64,000 nt of DNA, from contig CBDCMP010000007.1 in assembly GCA_965218985.1 (NCBI GenBank), positions 1,860,001 to 1,924,000 on the forward strand. Direction: 5' to 3'. Positions 1-8,573 of this stretch are shown here, piece by piece (the stretch's first letter is position 1; each line of letters opens with the position of its first letter). Origin of the DNA: Pseudopedobacter sp965218985 (GTDB lineage Bacteria; Bacteroidota; Bacteroidia; Sphingobacteriales; Sphingobacteriaceae). The position numbers were made by a program, and so were the translations under genes. The notes below the pieces were generated by a model. That model was not told the DNA's origin and did no database searches. It saw only the letters and a list, made by a program, of their open reading frames with translations.

Positions 1-149
1 ATACCAAAATGAAAACCAGCTGCGGCGAAAAGCTTTGTCATAGCGACAGAATCCTTTCCGCCACTAACGGCCAACAAAACTTTGTCTTGTGGCTTAAACA
101 TGGCGTATGCGTTAATAAAATCTTTAAATTGCTGAACCGGTAATAACAT
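1..149 (-). CDS. tilS: tRNA(Ile)-lysidine synthase, N-terminal fragment
   Basis: Only the first 49 codons lie in the window; the gene runs off the left edge. TilS uses ATP to attach lysine to C34 of the AUA-reading tRNA-Ile in the cytoplasm. The visible peptide has the PP-loop ATP-binding motif SGGKDS at residues 29-34, preceded by a beta strand (KVLLAV), which is the standard opening of TilS/MesJ proteins. The ATG at 149 is preceded four bases upstream by a perfect TAnnTTTG box on the minus strand (154-161), so the mRNA is probably leaderless. It is divergent from the OstA-like gene. Another PP-loop ATPase cannot be fully excluded from so short a piece, but the length before the loop fits TilS. 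Confidence 0.8.
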   Translation of the reverse strand, partial: MLLPVQQFKDFINAYAMFKPQDKVLLAVSGGKDSVAMTKLFAAAGFHFG

Positions 150-153
150 CAAT

Positions 154-161
154 CAAAATTA
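154..161 (-). promoter_or_regulatory. -7 promoter box of tilS
   Basis: TAATTTTG on the minus strand matches the Bacteroidota -7 consensus TAnnTTTG exactly and ends four bases before the tilS ATG. The -33 element is not clear. Confidence 0.5.
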
Positions 162-187
162 ACCGTTTAAAATCGTTACCAAAAAAC

Positions 188-195
188 TAATTTTG
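188..195 (+). promoter_or_regulatory. -7 promoter box of the OstA-like gene
   Basis: TAATTTTG matches TAnnTTTG exactly, four bases before the GTG start at 200. It mirrors the tilS box, giving a compact divergent promoter of about 50 bp. Confidence 0.5.
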
Positions 196-199
196 CCTA

Positions 200-2263
200 G
201 TGAGAAAATATTTGCTGATTCTTTTCTTTTTTGTGGTTTCTATAAAAGCCTGGGCCCAAAAGGTCACAAGAATTGAATTGCTGCAATCCGAATCTTTCAT
301 AGGTTTAAAAAGAAATGGAGAGAACACGAATAAAGTGATCAAGCCCATTTTCAGGCAGGATAATGCTACGCTGACTTGTGACAGTGCCTATTTTTATCTG
401 GAGCGTAACGGATTTGAAGCTTTCGGAAACGTACATATCAATCAGGCAGACACCATCAATATCTATTCAGACCATTTGAATTACGATGGAAACACCAAGC
501 TGGCCATCCTTAAAAATAATGTGAGATTAACCGATAGGGAAGCCGTTTTAACCACCAATGATCTGGATTATAATTTGGGAACCAAAATTGGACGTTATTA
601 TAATGGAGGAAAAATCGTAAATGGAAAAAACACACTTACCAGCCAAAATGGCTATTATTTCACTGAAAATAAGGATGCTTATTTTAGACATCGTGTAGTG
701 GTGACGTCGCCCGAGGTTCTTATCAAATCTGATACTTTAAAATACAACACTTTTAGCAAAATCGCTTATTTCTTCGGCCCAACCAATATTTATGGCAAGA
801 CAGATACCTTATATACCGAGAACGGACAATACAACACAACCAATGATCAGGCATCTTTCGGAAAAAATAATCTTTATACTCAAAACTCTAAAAGCTTAAA
901 AGGCGACAGTTTATTCTATGATGGCAAAGCAGGTTATGGAAGAGCAGTTAAAAACATCATTTTTATAGACACTGCCCAAAAGGTAGAGTTACGTGGAGAT
1001 TTAGGGGTCTATCATAAAACGGATGAAAGTGTAGTGGTCACTAAAAATGCTTATGTTGTTTTTACCACAGAAAAAGATTCTGTGACTAAAGACAGTATAT
1101 ACATGGCTGCTGATACTTTGAAAAGTCAGGTTTTACGAAAAATGGATTTATATCAGCTTCAGCAGAAATCTATTCAATCAGCTATAGATACCGCTCAAAA
1201 AAAGAATGCAACTGATTCCCTGACGAATCCCGTGTTAATAACAGACGCTCTGTTAACTGTCCATGATTCTTTGGCAAGCCCTGATCTACAAATCACACAA
1301 AAAGATAGTTCTGCTGCTGATTCCACGATAAAAAAAGTGCCTAAAGAGCAGCCAAAAGAAAAGGAGGTGTTGAAACCGAAGGACAAGAATGCGAGGATAC
1401 AACCGGTTCCGGTCGAGATCGTTAGCACAGCTCCTACAACTGCTGTTAATTTAGCAGTCATCAAACAGAAAAAGAACAACGAAATCGGAATTGAGGAGCT
1501 ACCCTTACCCACTAAGATTTCTAAAAAAGCTATAGAAATTGATATTCCGCCTGAGGCTTCGGATACCGCCAAAACCAGAATCATCAGGGCGTACAAAAAT
1601 GTGAAGATCTTCAAATCGGATCTTCAGGCTAAGGCTGACTCCGCTTTTTTTAGCTACAGTGACTCCACCATAAGGATGTATCAGCATCCAATTGTATGGG
1701 CGCAGGGCAGTCAAATGTCGGCTGATACGATGTACATACAGCTAAAGAACAAAAAGGTGGACAATCTGGATTTGATCAGGAATGCCATTGTGGTAAATAC
1801 AGAGAAGGACTCCACAAAATTCAATCAGGTGGCTGGAAAAACGATGAAGGGATTTTTCAAAAACTCTAAATTAGATGTGGTTTTTGTAAATGGAAATGCG
1901 GAAAGCATCTACTTCCCTAAGGATAGCTCGGGAGATGGCGGAATGATGCGTTCTATAGCTTCGAGGATGCGCATCAATTTCCAGCATGACAGCCTGATGC
2001 AGATCGCATCCATCAGACAGCCCGAGCACAACTATTATCCGAAGGAGAAAATAACGGAAGAGTTAAGAACGTTGGCGAATTTTAACTGGAAGCCGAAAGA
2101 AAGACCCAGGTCTAAAGAGGAGATTATCCCAAATTTGCGTAAAGCCAAAACAGCTCCGGCAGGAAAGAGTAAAAAACCGGTGGCAGAAAAGAAACCTGAA
2201 CCTGCTATTAACGATAAAGTGAAACAGGCAAAGCCAGCTTTGGTGCCAAAGCCTGTTGAATAA
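200..2263 (+). CDS. OstA-like (LptA/LptD-N superfamily) periplasmic protein
   Basis: A 687-residue exported protein. It opens with a signal peptide (about residues 1-20, ending WAQ) and contains two stretches of the repeating short beta-strand pattern of the OstA/LptA fold, roughly residues 30-300 and 455-590. These are separated by a low-complexity Lys/Glu/Pro linker (about 340-430). The C-terminus is a basic Pro/Lys/Ala-rich tail. OstA-fold proteins carry lipopolysaccharide across the periplasm, so an envelope role is likely, but the two-block architecture is Bacteroidota-specific and its exact job is inferred. The GTG at 200 is chosen because it immediately precedes the signal peptide and follows a -7 box. 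Its stop abuts the rdgB stop, so the two genes converge with no spacer. Confidence 0.8.
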   Translation: MRKYLLILFFFVVSIKAWAQKVTRIELLQSESFIGLKRNGENTNKVIKPIFRQDNATLTCDSAYFYLERNGFEAFGNVHINQADTINIYSDHLNYDGNTKLAILKNNVRLTDREAVLTTNDLDYNLGTKIGRYYNGGKIVNGKNTLTSQNGYYFTENKDAYFRHRVVVTSPEVLIKSDTLKYNTFSKIAYFFGPTNIYGKTDTLYTENGQYNTTNDQASFGKNNLYTQNSKSLKGDSLFYDGKAGYGRAVKNIIFIDTAQKVELRGDLGVYHKTDESVVVTKNAYVVFTTEKDSVTKDSIYMAADTLKSQVLRKMDLYQLQQKSIQSAIDTAQKKNATDSLTNPVLITDALLTVHDSLASPDLQITQKDSSAADSTIKKVPKEQPKEKEVLKPKDKNARIQPVPVEIVSTAPTTAVNLAVIKQKKNNEIGIEELPLPTKISKKAIEIDIPPEASDTAKTRIIRAYKNVKIFKSDLQAKADSAFFSYSDSTIRMYQHPIVWAQGSQMSADTMYIQLKNKKVDNLDLIRNAIVVNTEKDSTKFNQVAGKTMKGFFKNSKLDVVFVNGNAESIYFPKDSSGDGGMMRSIASRMRINFQHDSLMQIASIRQPEHNYYPKEKITEELRTLANFNWKPKERPRSKEEIIPNLRKAKTAPAGKSKKPVAEKKPEPAINDKVKQAKPALVPKPVE

Positions 2264-2839
2264 TTATATAGATTGCAGGAAAACCATTAATTTTTCGATG
2301 GCGATTCCTCTATGGCTGATTTTGTTCTTCTCTGCTAAATCCATTTCAGCGAAGGTGATAGCATAACCTTCTGGCTCGAAAATGGGATCATAACCAAAAC
2401 CTGCTTCACCGCTAGGTTGCGTTCTGAGCTGTCCATTGACTATTCCCTCAAACAGGTGTTCTTTGTCATTTAAAATGAGAGAGATCACCGTCCTGAATCT
2501 TGCTGACCTGTCATTGACCCCTTCCATCTTTTCTAAAACCAGATTCATGTTCTTCAAGAAATCACGTTCACCCGAATACCTTGCCGAGTAAACTCCTGGC
2601 TCATTGTGAAGTGCTAAAACTTCTAATCCTGTATCATCAGCAAAGCAATTCACCTTAAAATGCTGATGGATGAATGCACTTTTAATAGAGGCATTCTCTT
2701 CCAGCGTTAAGCCTGTCTCTTCTATATCGGTGGTGCATCCAATCTCTTCCAAACTGACGATATGGAATTCATTTCCTACTTTAGATTGAACTTCCTGTAG
2801 TTTATGCGGATTATTGGTGGCGAAGACTATGGTTTTCAT
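2264..2839 (-). CDS. rdgB: XTP/dITP diphosphatase (HAM1/RdgB family)
   Basis: Cytoplasmic house-cleaning enzyme that hydrolyses ITP, dITP and XTP to monophosphates and keeps deaminated purines out of nucleic acids. Family signatures are all present: the N-terminal ATNNPHKLQEV nucleotide-binding segment, the catalytic FADDTGLEV motif, the GVYSARYSG loop and GFGYDPIF near the C-terminus. At 191 residues it has the usual family length. The ATG at 2839 is chosen over an in-frame TTG one codon earlier, because the ATG overlaps the stop of the upstream gene by one base (TGATG), a classic translational-coupling junction. It is therefore co-transcribed with the unknown gene upstream. Confidence 0.95.
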   Translation of the reverse strand: MKTIVFATNNPHKLQEVQSKVGNEFHIVSLEEIGCTTDIEETGLTLEENASIKSAFIHQHFKVNCFADDTGLEVLALHNEPGVYSARYSGERDFLKNMNLVLEKMEGVNDRSARFRTVISLILNDKEHLFEGIVNGQLRTQPSGEAGFGYDPIFEPEGYAITFAEMDLAEKNKISHRGIAIEKLMVFLQSI

Positions 2840-3366
2840 CAAAATGTTTTAAACTCGTTCCAGAAAATCGTTTTCTTTTTCTCATCATCAGCCAGCTTGG
2901 TTAATTCCCAGGTACCTAAAACCGGAATACCTTTAAACAAAGATTTTTTATTAGCCTGTGCACTGTTGATTTGTAAAACCCTGGGATCTATCCCAAACGT
3001 CAGTATTTTATTAAAGGCGAAATAGGTTTTTAAATCATCAAAATAGAGTGGTTTGTTTTTTTCGGTGTTGATGATAGCGACATCGTTCAGCTCCAGTTTT
3101 CTCGCTTTTAAAATCTTTTGTAAAAAATCGAGATCATCCTGTTTAAGGAATTCATCATCAGGTTCTTTGACCACTATTAAGATATATTTATTATTATCTC
3201 CCAGATACTTAAAAGCAGTTGCTTCTTTGGTCTCCGTGGTTTCCGTAGGAAGAGGTTGGGCTAACGGAGGCTTTTGCATCAACAATTCCTTCTCCTCCAC
3301 GTTATAGATCTCCTCATCCAGCAGCAGGCTTAAAGCGATTAAATTATTCGTTTGCAGATCATTCAT
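2839..3366 (-). CDS. Conserved hypothetical protein upstream of rdgB
   Basis: A 175-residue cytoplasmic protein with no signal peptide or membrane segment that I can see. The chosen start (ATG at 3366, MNDLQTNNLIALSLLLDEEI) gives an acidic N-terminal helix. The frame stays open upstream to 3468, but that extension would run into the promoter of the divergent gene. The middle has a Pro/Thr/Glu-rich linker (about residues 33-48), followed by an alternating strand/helix stretch (YILIVVKEPDDEF, NDVAIINTEK). I do not recognise a named domain. It is coupled to rdgB by a one-base overlap. Confidence 0.7.
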   Translation of the reverse strand: MNDLQTNNLIALSLLLDEEIYNVEEKELLMQKPPLAQPLPTETTETKEATAFKYLGDNNKYILIVVKEPDDEFLKQDDLDFLQKILKARKLELNDVAIINTEKNKPLYFDDLKTYFAFNKILTFGIDPRVLQINSAQANKKSLFKGIPVLGTWELTKLADDEKKKTIFWNEFKTF

Positions 3367-3434
3367 GACCTGCAAATAAACCCATTTTTTGTTAAAAAAA
3401 GTTAAAGGATGTATATTATGAGCTAAAAAGGCGT

Positions 3435-3442
3435 TACTTTCG
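3435..3442 (+). promoter_or_regulatory. Near-match -7 box of the SurA-like operon
   Basis: TACTTTCG matches TAnnTTTG at all but one position and lies eight bases before the ATG at 3451, at the head of the chaperone operon. Confidence 0.35.
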
Positions 3443-3450
3443 TTGCATTC

Positions 3451-4308
3451 ATGATGCGATTGAACCAACCATTTTTGTTGATATTTATCATCTCTTGTGT
3501 ATTTGTATCTTGTGAATTTTTAAATAAGGAGGAAGATAAGCCAATAGCCAAAGCGTATGATAAGTATTTATACCCCAAAGATCTGGAAGGTGTGGTTCCT
3601 AAAAACACCCATGGAAATGACAGCTTGTCCATTGTTAAAGGGTTCATTGATCAATGGCAACATGAACAGGTGATGCAACATCAGGCAGAGGCGAATGTTA
3701 AAATTGATGAAACTGATATCAAAAATCAATTAGCTATTTACAGAAGGTCATTGGTCAGGTTTCAATACGAACAGGAATTGATCAGTCAGAAATTAGATAC
3801 CATGGTGACAGAGCAGGAGATTAAGCGCTATTATGATGATCATCAGGATAATTTTCAGCTTAAAAAGCCTATTCTGAAGGTCTCATACATTAAACTTCCT
3901 GAGCGTGCTCCAAAAGTTGCAATGGTAAAAAAGCTCTTCATTTCCAAAGACCTGAGAGACGCCGATTTACTGGAGAAGTATTGTTTCAAATATTCTCCTA
4001 ATTTCTCGCTGATGGATACCACCTGGCATTATACAGATGAACTGGAAAAGATACTCCCCATATCTAAAATTGGAGAGAATAATTACGATAATCTGAACCG
4101 TATTTTCCAGATTTCTGAAAATAATACATTATATCTCCTAATTTTGCGGGATTCAAAGTTCAGGGATAGTTTGTCACCCCTAGCTTTTGAAAAAGAAAAC
4201 ATTAAGAATCTGATTTTAAATCAGCGTAAGCTTGAGCTCATCAACCAAATGGAGAAAGAGGTTTTTGACGAGGCACAAAAAAATAATGAATTAGAAATAT
4301 ATAATTAA
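3451..4308 (+). CDS. SurA-N-like periplasmic chaperone lipoprotein
   Basis: A 285-residue lipoprotein: signal peptide followed by the lipobox FVSC around residues 18-21. The mature part resembles the helical N-terminal region of SurA/PpiD-type foldases (FIDQWQHEQVMQHQAE; TDIKNQLAIYRRSLVRFQYEQELI; EIKRYYDDHQDNF). It has no recognisable parvulin active-site domain, so it is probably a chaperone rather than an isomerase. It is the first gene of an operon: its stop abuts the start of the two-parvulin SurA homologue. By inference it helps deliver outer-membrane proteins. Bacteroidota often carry such foldase genes in tandem, and automated pipelines often label all of them peptidylprolyl isomerase. 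Confidence 0.75.
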   Translation: MMRLNQPFLLIFIISCVFVSCEFLNKEEDKPIAKAYDKYLYPKDLEGVVPKNTHGNDSLSIVKGFIDQWQHEQVMQHQAEANVKIDETDIKNQLAIYRRSLVRFQYEQELISQKLDTMVTEQEIKRYYDDHQDNFQLKKPILKVSYIKLPERAPKVAMVKKLFISKDLRDADLLEKYCFKYSPNFSLMDTTWHYTDELEKILPISKIGENNYDNLNRIFQISENNTLYLLILRDSKFRDSLSPLAFEKENIKNLILNQRKLELINQMEKEVFDEAQKNNELEIYN

Positions 4309-5676
4309 ATGAAAAGATTTTCAATTTTAATGACCTTTACCCTTTTAAGTGCAGCAAGTTTATTTGCTCAGGAGAAAGTTTTGGATAAGGTGGTTGCTGT
4401 GGTTGGTGATAACATCATATTAAAATCAGAGATTGATCAACAGTATGCATCCTATCTAGCCCAGGGAAATAAACCTGATGAAGATACCAAATGTTATTTT
4501 CTGCAAAGTATGCTGACTCAGAAATTACTCACCCAACAAGCTGTATTAGATTCCATCACCGTGGATGAAGAAACCGTTGACAATGAAGTGGACAGGAGAA
4601 TGAGAATCATGACATCCAGAGCGGGCGGACAGGATAAATTAGAAGAGTTTTTAGGAAGATCTTTGTTGCAATATAAAGATGAGATCAAACCTGATATCAG
4701 AGAGTTTTTGGTGGCTCAGAAAATGCAGGCGAAAATCACTGAAAAAGTGGAAGTGACACCATTGGATGTTAAAAGGTTTTTTGATGCTTTCCCTAAAGAT
4801 TCTTTACCTGAATATAATACCGAAGTGGAGGTGGGAGAGCTTGTAGTTTATCCTGAGCTCAACAAGAAAGAGAAAGAGATTTACAAAGATAAAGCAGAAG
4901 CTTTAAGATTAAGGGTCAAGGGTGGTGACAGCTTTGCTACTTTGGCCAGGTTGTATTCACAAGACCCCGGTTCTGCAAGAGAGGGAGGGGAACTTCCCTT
5001 CTTCGACAGACAGACAATGGCAAAGGAATTCACGTCATGGGCATTTAAATTAAAGGAAGGTGAATTATCACCAGTTTTTGAAACAGAATTTGGCTTTCAT
5101 TTTTTAGAGGTTTTGGAACGAAGGGGAGAACAGGTGAGAGTGAGACATATTCTCATCATTCCGGAGAACACTCCTGCGTCATTGGAGAGAGCCAAAGTAA
5201 AGATAGATTCCACCTATAATAAGGTAAAATCGGGCAAGATGGATTTTTATACCGCAGCTTCATTGTATTCTGATGACACTGAGACGAAATATAATGGGGG
5301 AATGATGCTGAATGCAGAGAACGTCTCCAGTAGAACAACTCATGTCCCGACAGATAAATTGGATCCAAAAATCTTCCTGACGATAGATACCATGAAAGTA
5401 GGATCTTATTCCATCCCTGAGCTATTCACAGATGCCAGAGGAAAAACCGGTTACAGGTTTTTGTATTTAAAATCAAAAACCCCGCCTCATAAAGCAAGTT
5501 TAGCGCTTGATCTTCCAAAGATCAAAGATGCGGCTTATGAAGATAAAATCAACAAAGCCATAGCTAAATGGTTTGAAAAGAAAAGGAAATCCACTTATGT
5601 GAAGATCGATAAGGATTACTATCATTGTGACTTATTAAAAGATTGGATCACTCATCCCCAAACTGCTGAAAATTAA
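4309..5676 (+). CDS. surA: SurA-type periplasmic peptidylprolyl isomerase
   Basis: A 455-residue exported foldase for outer-membrane proteins. Order: signal peptide (about 1-20, ending LFAQ), a SurA N-domain beginning KVVAVVGDNIILKSEIDQQ, then two parvulin-like domains. The first (about 175-275) has the typical YSQDPGSAREGGELPFF and FGFHFLEVLERR segments. The second (about 278-390) opens with VRVRHILI and has YSDDTETKYNGGMM. The C-terminal residues return to helix. Length and architecture match SurA. It starts immediately after the stop of the SurA-N-like lipoprotein and ends immediately before the MoxR ATPase, so all three are very likely one transcript. Confidence 0.9.
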   Translation: MKRFSILMTFTLLSAASLFAQEKVLDKVVAVVGDNIILKSEIDQQYASYLAQGNKPDEDTKCYFLQSMLTQKLLTQQAVLDSITVDEETVDNEVDRRMRIMTSRAGGQDKLEEFLGRSLLQYKDEIKPDIREFLVAQKMQAKITEKVEVTPLDVKRFFDAFPKDSLPEYNTEVEVGELVVYPELNKKEKEIYKDKAEALRLRVKGGDSFATLARLYSQDPGSAREGGELPFFDRQTMAKEFTSWAFKLKEGELSPVFETEFGFHFLEVLERRGEQVRVRHILIIPENTPASLERAKVKIDSTYNKVKSGKMDFYTAASLYSDDTETKYNGGMMLNAENVSSRTTHVPTDKLDPKIFLTIDTMKVGSYSIPELFTDARGKTGYRFLYLKSKTPPHKASLALDLPKIKDAAYEDKINKAIAKWFEKKRKSTYVKIDKDYYHCDLLKDWITHPQTAEN

Positions 5677-6639
5677 ATGAGATATCAATCAGAAGTGGAG
5701 GCAGTTGATGCCTTGAGCGCCACCTATCAGGAGATCAGAAAAGAAATAGCTAAAGTCATTGTTGGGCAGGATGATGTGGTGAAATCTGTATTGATCTCTA
5801 TTTTCAGTAATGGCCATTGTCTGCTGGTTGGCGTGCCTGGATTGGCCAAAACACTGTTAGTTCAAACCGTTGCCAATGTGCTGGACCTGTCATTTAACAG
5901 GATACAGTTCACCCCTGATTTAATGCCTTCTGATATTATTGGAAGCGAGATACTTGGTGATGACAGAAATTTCAAATTCATCAAAGGCCCGGTTTTTTCA
6001 AATATCATTCTTGCGGATGAGATTAACCGTACGCCACCGAAAACACAAGCAGCTTTACTGGAAGCGATGCAGGAGAAAGCAGTGACTGCTGCCGGAGTCA
6101 CCCATAGCTTACCAAAGCCATTTTTTGTGCTGGCCACTCAAAATCCGATTGAACAGGAGGGAACTTATCCTTTGCCTGAAGCTCAATTAGATCGTTTCAT
6201 GTTTAATGTGAGTTTAACCTATCCGTCCTTTGAAGAAGAGCTGAACATTGTTAAAAACACCACTGGCGATACAGTGACCGAATTGAAAAGGATTTTAAAT
6301 GCTGATCAAATCGTCTATTTTCAACAGCTGGTGAGGCAAATCCCTGTTGCAGATCATGTGATGGAGTATGCTGTGAAATTGGTGGCCAAAACACGTCCAA
6401 ACACACAATTTTCCACCAATGAAGTAAATAAATATTTAGGATGGGGAGCCGGACCAAGAGCGTCGCAATATTTAGTGATTGGTGCTAAGTGCCATGCAGC
6501 TATCCACGGAAGATATTCTCCGGACATTGCGGATGTACAAGCAGTGGCTCAACCTATTTTAAAACATAGGATTGTTAGAAATTACAAAGCCGAAGCGGAA
6601 GGCATGAGTACAGAGAAAATCGTTGCTGATCTATTCTGA
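5677..6639 (+). CDS. MoxR-family AAA+ ATPase
   Basis: A 320-residue cytoplasmic AAA+ ATPase. Walker A is GVPGLAKT (residues 52-59), Walker B is IILADEINR (about 110-118), followed by TPPKTQAALLEAMQE, sensor-1 ATQNPIEQEGTYPLPEAQLDRF and the C-terminal lid. MoxR proteins act as chaperones that mature or activate partner complexes, commonly with VWA-domain or transglutaminase partners. No such partner follows here: the next gene is convergent and overlaps this one by nine bases. Its place directly after surA suggests a link to envelope biogenesis, which is inference. Confidence 0.92.
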   Translation: MRYQSEVEAVDALSATYQEIRKEIAKVIVGQDDVVKSVLISIFSNGHCLLVGVPGLAKTLLVQTVANVLDLSFNRIQFTPDLMPSDIIGSEILGDDRNFKFIKGPVFSNIILADEINRTPPKTQAALLEAMQEKAVTAAGVTHSLPKPFFVLATQNPIEQEGTYPLPEAQLDRFMFNVSLTYPSFEEELNIVKNTTGDTVTELKRILNADQIVYFQQLVRQIPVADHVMEYAVKLVAKTRPNTQFSTNEVNKYLGWGAGPRASQYLVIGAKCHAAIHGRYSPDIADVQAVAQPILKHRIVRNYKAEAEGMSTEKIVADLF

Positions 6640-6954
6640 AATAATTTCCACCTCACTCATAAACGCTGTTTTCTCAGGGTCTGCATACATTCCATAGGCA
6701 TCAACCAAAAGACCTTTAGATCCATCATCACAAGAGATTGCGTATAAGATGGTACTGTCGTCAGGATTTGACATTCCTTCAAAACGATGAATCTCTACAA
6801 CTTTTAACTGGTCGGCACTAAATTCTTCACTGTTATCATGATTATAAAGATGCGAATCCTTAAAATCAAATTCGTACGTGAAGCCTTTCTCTTTTAAACC
6901 ATTCATAGCTTCTGAAAGGGTTTCATAATTTTCTTCATGCTGATTCATTTTCAT
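6631..6954 (-). CDS. Small conserved Bacteroidota protein (often misnamed phosphoribosylpyrophosphate synthetase)
   Basis: A 107-residue acidic cytoplasmic protein. The pattern LSEAMNGLKEKGFTYEFDF, HRFEGMSNPDDSTILYAIS, then GLLVDAYGMYADP matches a small Bacteroidota family that databases often call phosphoribosylpyrophosphate synthetase. Nothing in it resembles PRPP synthetase: there is no PRPP loop and it is a third of the length, so that name is unsupported. The frame opens at 6987, but ATG at 6954 (MKMNQ) or 6948 (MNQ) gives the normal family start. Its end overlaps the 3' end of the MoxR gene by nine bases on the opposite strand. Function unknown. Confidence 0.7.
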   Translation of the reverse strand: MKMNQHEENYETLSEAMNGLKEKGFTYEFDFKDSHLYNHDNSEEFSADQLKVVEIHRFEGMSNPDDSTILYAISCDDGSKGLLVDAYGMYADPEKTAFMSEVEIISE

Positions 6955-7006
6955 GGCCTCGATTTTTATTTGAATAAAACAGAACAAAATTCGTACCTAA
7001 GCCATA

Positions 7007-7849
7007 TCATTGAGGAATGTAAACATCCAATATGATATTCCATTTTTTCTCCGGGCTTATCCTCCATATGCGGATATAATTGTATTCTTTTGAAGAGATG
7101 GTGGCTTTGCCATAAGTATACGCAAGGTCACCGCTGTATGCCCGGTCAGCAAATGCAGGTATGGAACTGATGGCTGAGTGTTGGCCTTCAAGAAATTTTA
7201 AAGCTTCCTGTTTACCAATAAAGGGTTGGTTGTCAGGAAAGTATAACCTTACCGTATCGTCATAAAACTCATTCAGCGCTTGTGATCCCGATTGATTCAA
7301 TGCCTTTCCTAAAAGGATATCCGTACTCCGTACAATATCCGCTCTCATTTTTATTTTTTGAGGACCTAAAAGGTGGGAATAATTGTGATTATCAGGATCG
7401 TCATATTCGTATTTTAAGATGTAATTTGGTTTAGGATGTGTGATCCCTCCATCCAGAACCAATTTCCATCGGTTCTTAACATCTGTTTTCCAAATAGAGA
7501 CATAGTGGCCGTAAACTGTGTTCTCTGCTTCCTTTGTTTCATATGGCCCAGAGGTAAAACCAAAATCACCAGATTTAGATATGATGGCGTATTCTGGTTT
7601 CCAGCTCATTTCCATGGAAGTGTTTTCTTCCGTTTTATAATAATCCCCGGCCTTAACCGGGTCGGGCCTAAAGACTATACAGTCGTCGTCAATTACCTTT
7701 AGAAATCCTTTGTTGATCCCTTCTTTTTTTACTAAATAATTGAAATACTCTTCTGTGTTCACTAAAGACCGCACTTCCCCATTGGAAGTTTGCGAAAAAA
7801 CTGGTAGACTTAGAAATGTGAAAAATAGGAAAAGCACAGGGTTTCTCAT
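7007..7849 (-). CDS. Exported protein with two NTF2-like (SnoaL/DUF4440-type) domains
   Basis: A 280-residue secreted protein: signal peptide of about 19 residues ending VFSQ, then two tandem modules of NTF2/SnoaL-like character. The first (about 25-140) includes FTSGPYETKEAENTVYGHYV and KNRWKLVLDGG. The second (about 165-280) includes FYDDTVRLYFPDNQPFIGKQ, AYTYGKATISSKEYNYIRIW and KKWNIILDVYIP. The final WK.ILD motif of each half shows they are repeats of one fold. No catalytic residues can be assigned, and ligand and role are unknown. Single gene, divergent from the exported protein that follows. Confidence 0.75.
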   Translation of the reverse strand: MRNPVLFLFFTFLSLPVFSQTSNGEVRSLVNTEEYFNYLVKKEGINKGFLKVIDDDCIVFRPDPVKAGDYYKTEENTSMEMSWKPEYAIISKSGDFGFTSGPYETKEAENTVYGHYVSIWKTDVKNRWKLVLDGGITHPKPNYILKYEYDDPDNHNYSHLLGPQKIKMRADIVRSTDILLGKALNQSGSQALNEFYDDTVRLYFPDNQPFIGKQEALKFLEGQHSAISSIPAFADRAYSGDLAYTYGKATISSKEYNYIRIWRISPEKKWNIILDVYIPQ

Positions 7850-7916
7850 GAAAATATATATGTTTTAATATTCAATTTAGATCATTATCTTGAACTCTCT
7901 TTTAAATACTTTGTTT

Positions 7917-8573
7917 ATGAAAAAATTAAAAATAGCTTTTTTATTTTTTTTCTTTATCATCTCGCAGGCAGATGCACAATTTGCAAGGTACAAAGACGGG
8001 AAACCTGCTACTGAAATTTCCTACACCAATGTAACCGGGACGCCATATTTATATGATTATTGGTCACCAGGGGTGGTAGAATTAAAGGACGGAAGAAGTT
8101 ACAAGGATGTGGCTTTAAAATACGATGCCTGTAACAATGAATTGATTTTCAAAAATCCCAAAGATGATGCTGTGCTGGCTTTTGCAGATCCTGTAAAAAG
8201 TTTTGGGATGGAACATGCCGGGGTAAAGGAGGTGTTTAGCAATGGATTTTCAAAAATTGACGGTTTTGATGAGGAAACCTTTTATCAGGTTTTGTATGGT
8301 GGAGGTACCAAGCTTCTTTACAAGCTGAAAAAGAATTTAATGGAGACAAAGCCTTACAATTCTGCCACCGTAGAAAGAAGCTTCAATATCAATGTTTTTT
8401 ACTATTTGGTTAAAGATGGGGCGATACAGAGATTTAAGCCTTCTAAAAAAGAATTTTTAGTGTTATTTAAAGATAAATCAGCAGATGTAGAAACATTTAT
8501 AAGAAAGGAGCACATCGATTTTAAAAACAATAACGATTTGGTAAAGGTGCTGGAGTTTTACTACAGTCTTTAA
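7917..8573 (+). CDS. Exported hypothetical protein
   Basis: A 218-residue secreted protein. The frame opens at 7890, but ATG at 7917 begins a clean signal peptide (MKKLKIAFLFFFFIISQADA, then QFARYKDG). The mature region is mixed alpha/beta with several YxY/Lys-rich strands (KPATEISYTNVTGTPYLYDY, FYQVLYGGGTKLLYKLKKNL). It resembles many small exported Bacteroidota proteins of unknown role, and I cannot name a family. It converges on cysS with a four-base overlap, and there is no obvious terminator between them. Confidence 0.75.
   Translation: MKKLKIAFLFFFFIISQADAQFARYKDGKPATEISYTNVTGTPYLYDYWSPGVVELKDGRSYKDVALKYDACNNELIFKNPKDDAVLAFADPVKSFGMEHAGVKEVFSNGFSKIDGFDEETFYQVLYGGGTKLLYKLKKNLMETKPYNSATVERSFNINVFYYLVKDGAIQRFKPSKKEFLVLFKDKSADVETFIRKEHIDFKNNNDLVKVLEFYYSL

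Noticed and set aside
1195..1714. Minus-strand frames opposite the OstA-like gene
   Set aside because: Overlap the low-complexity linker; no homology visible.
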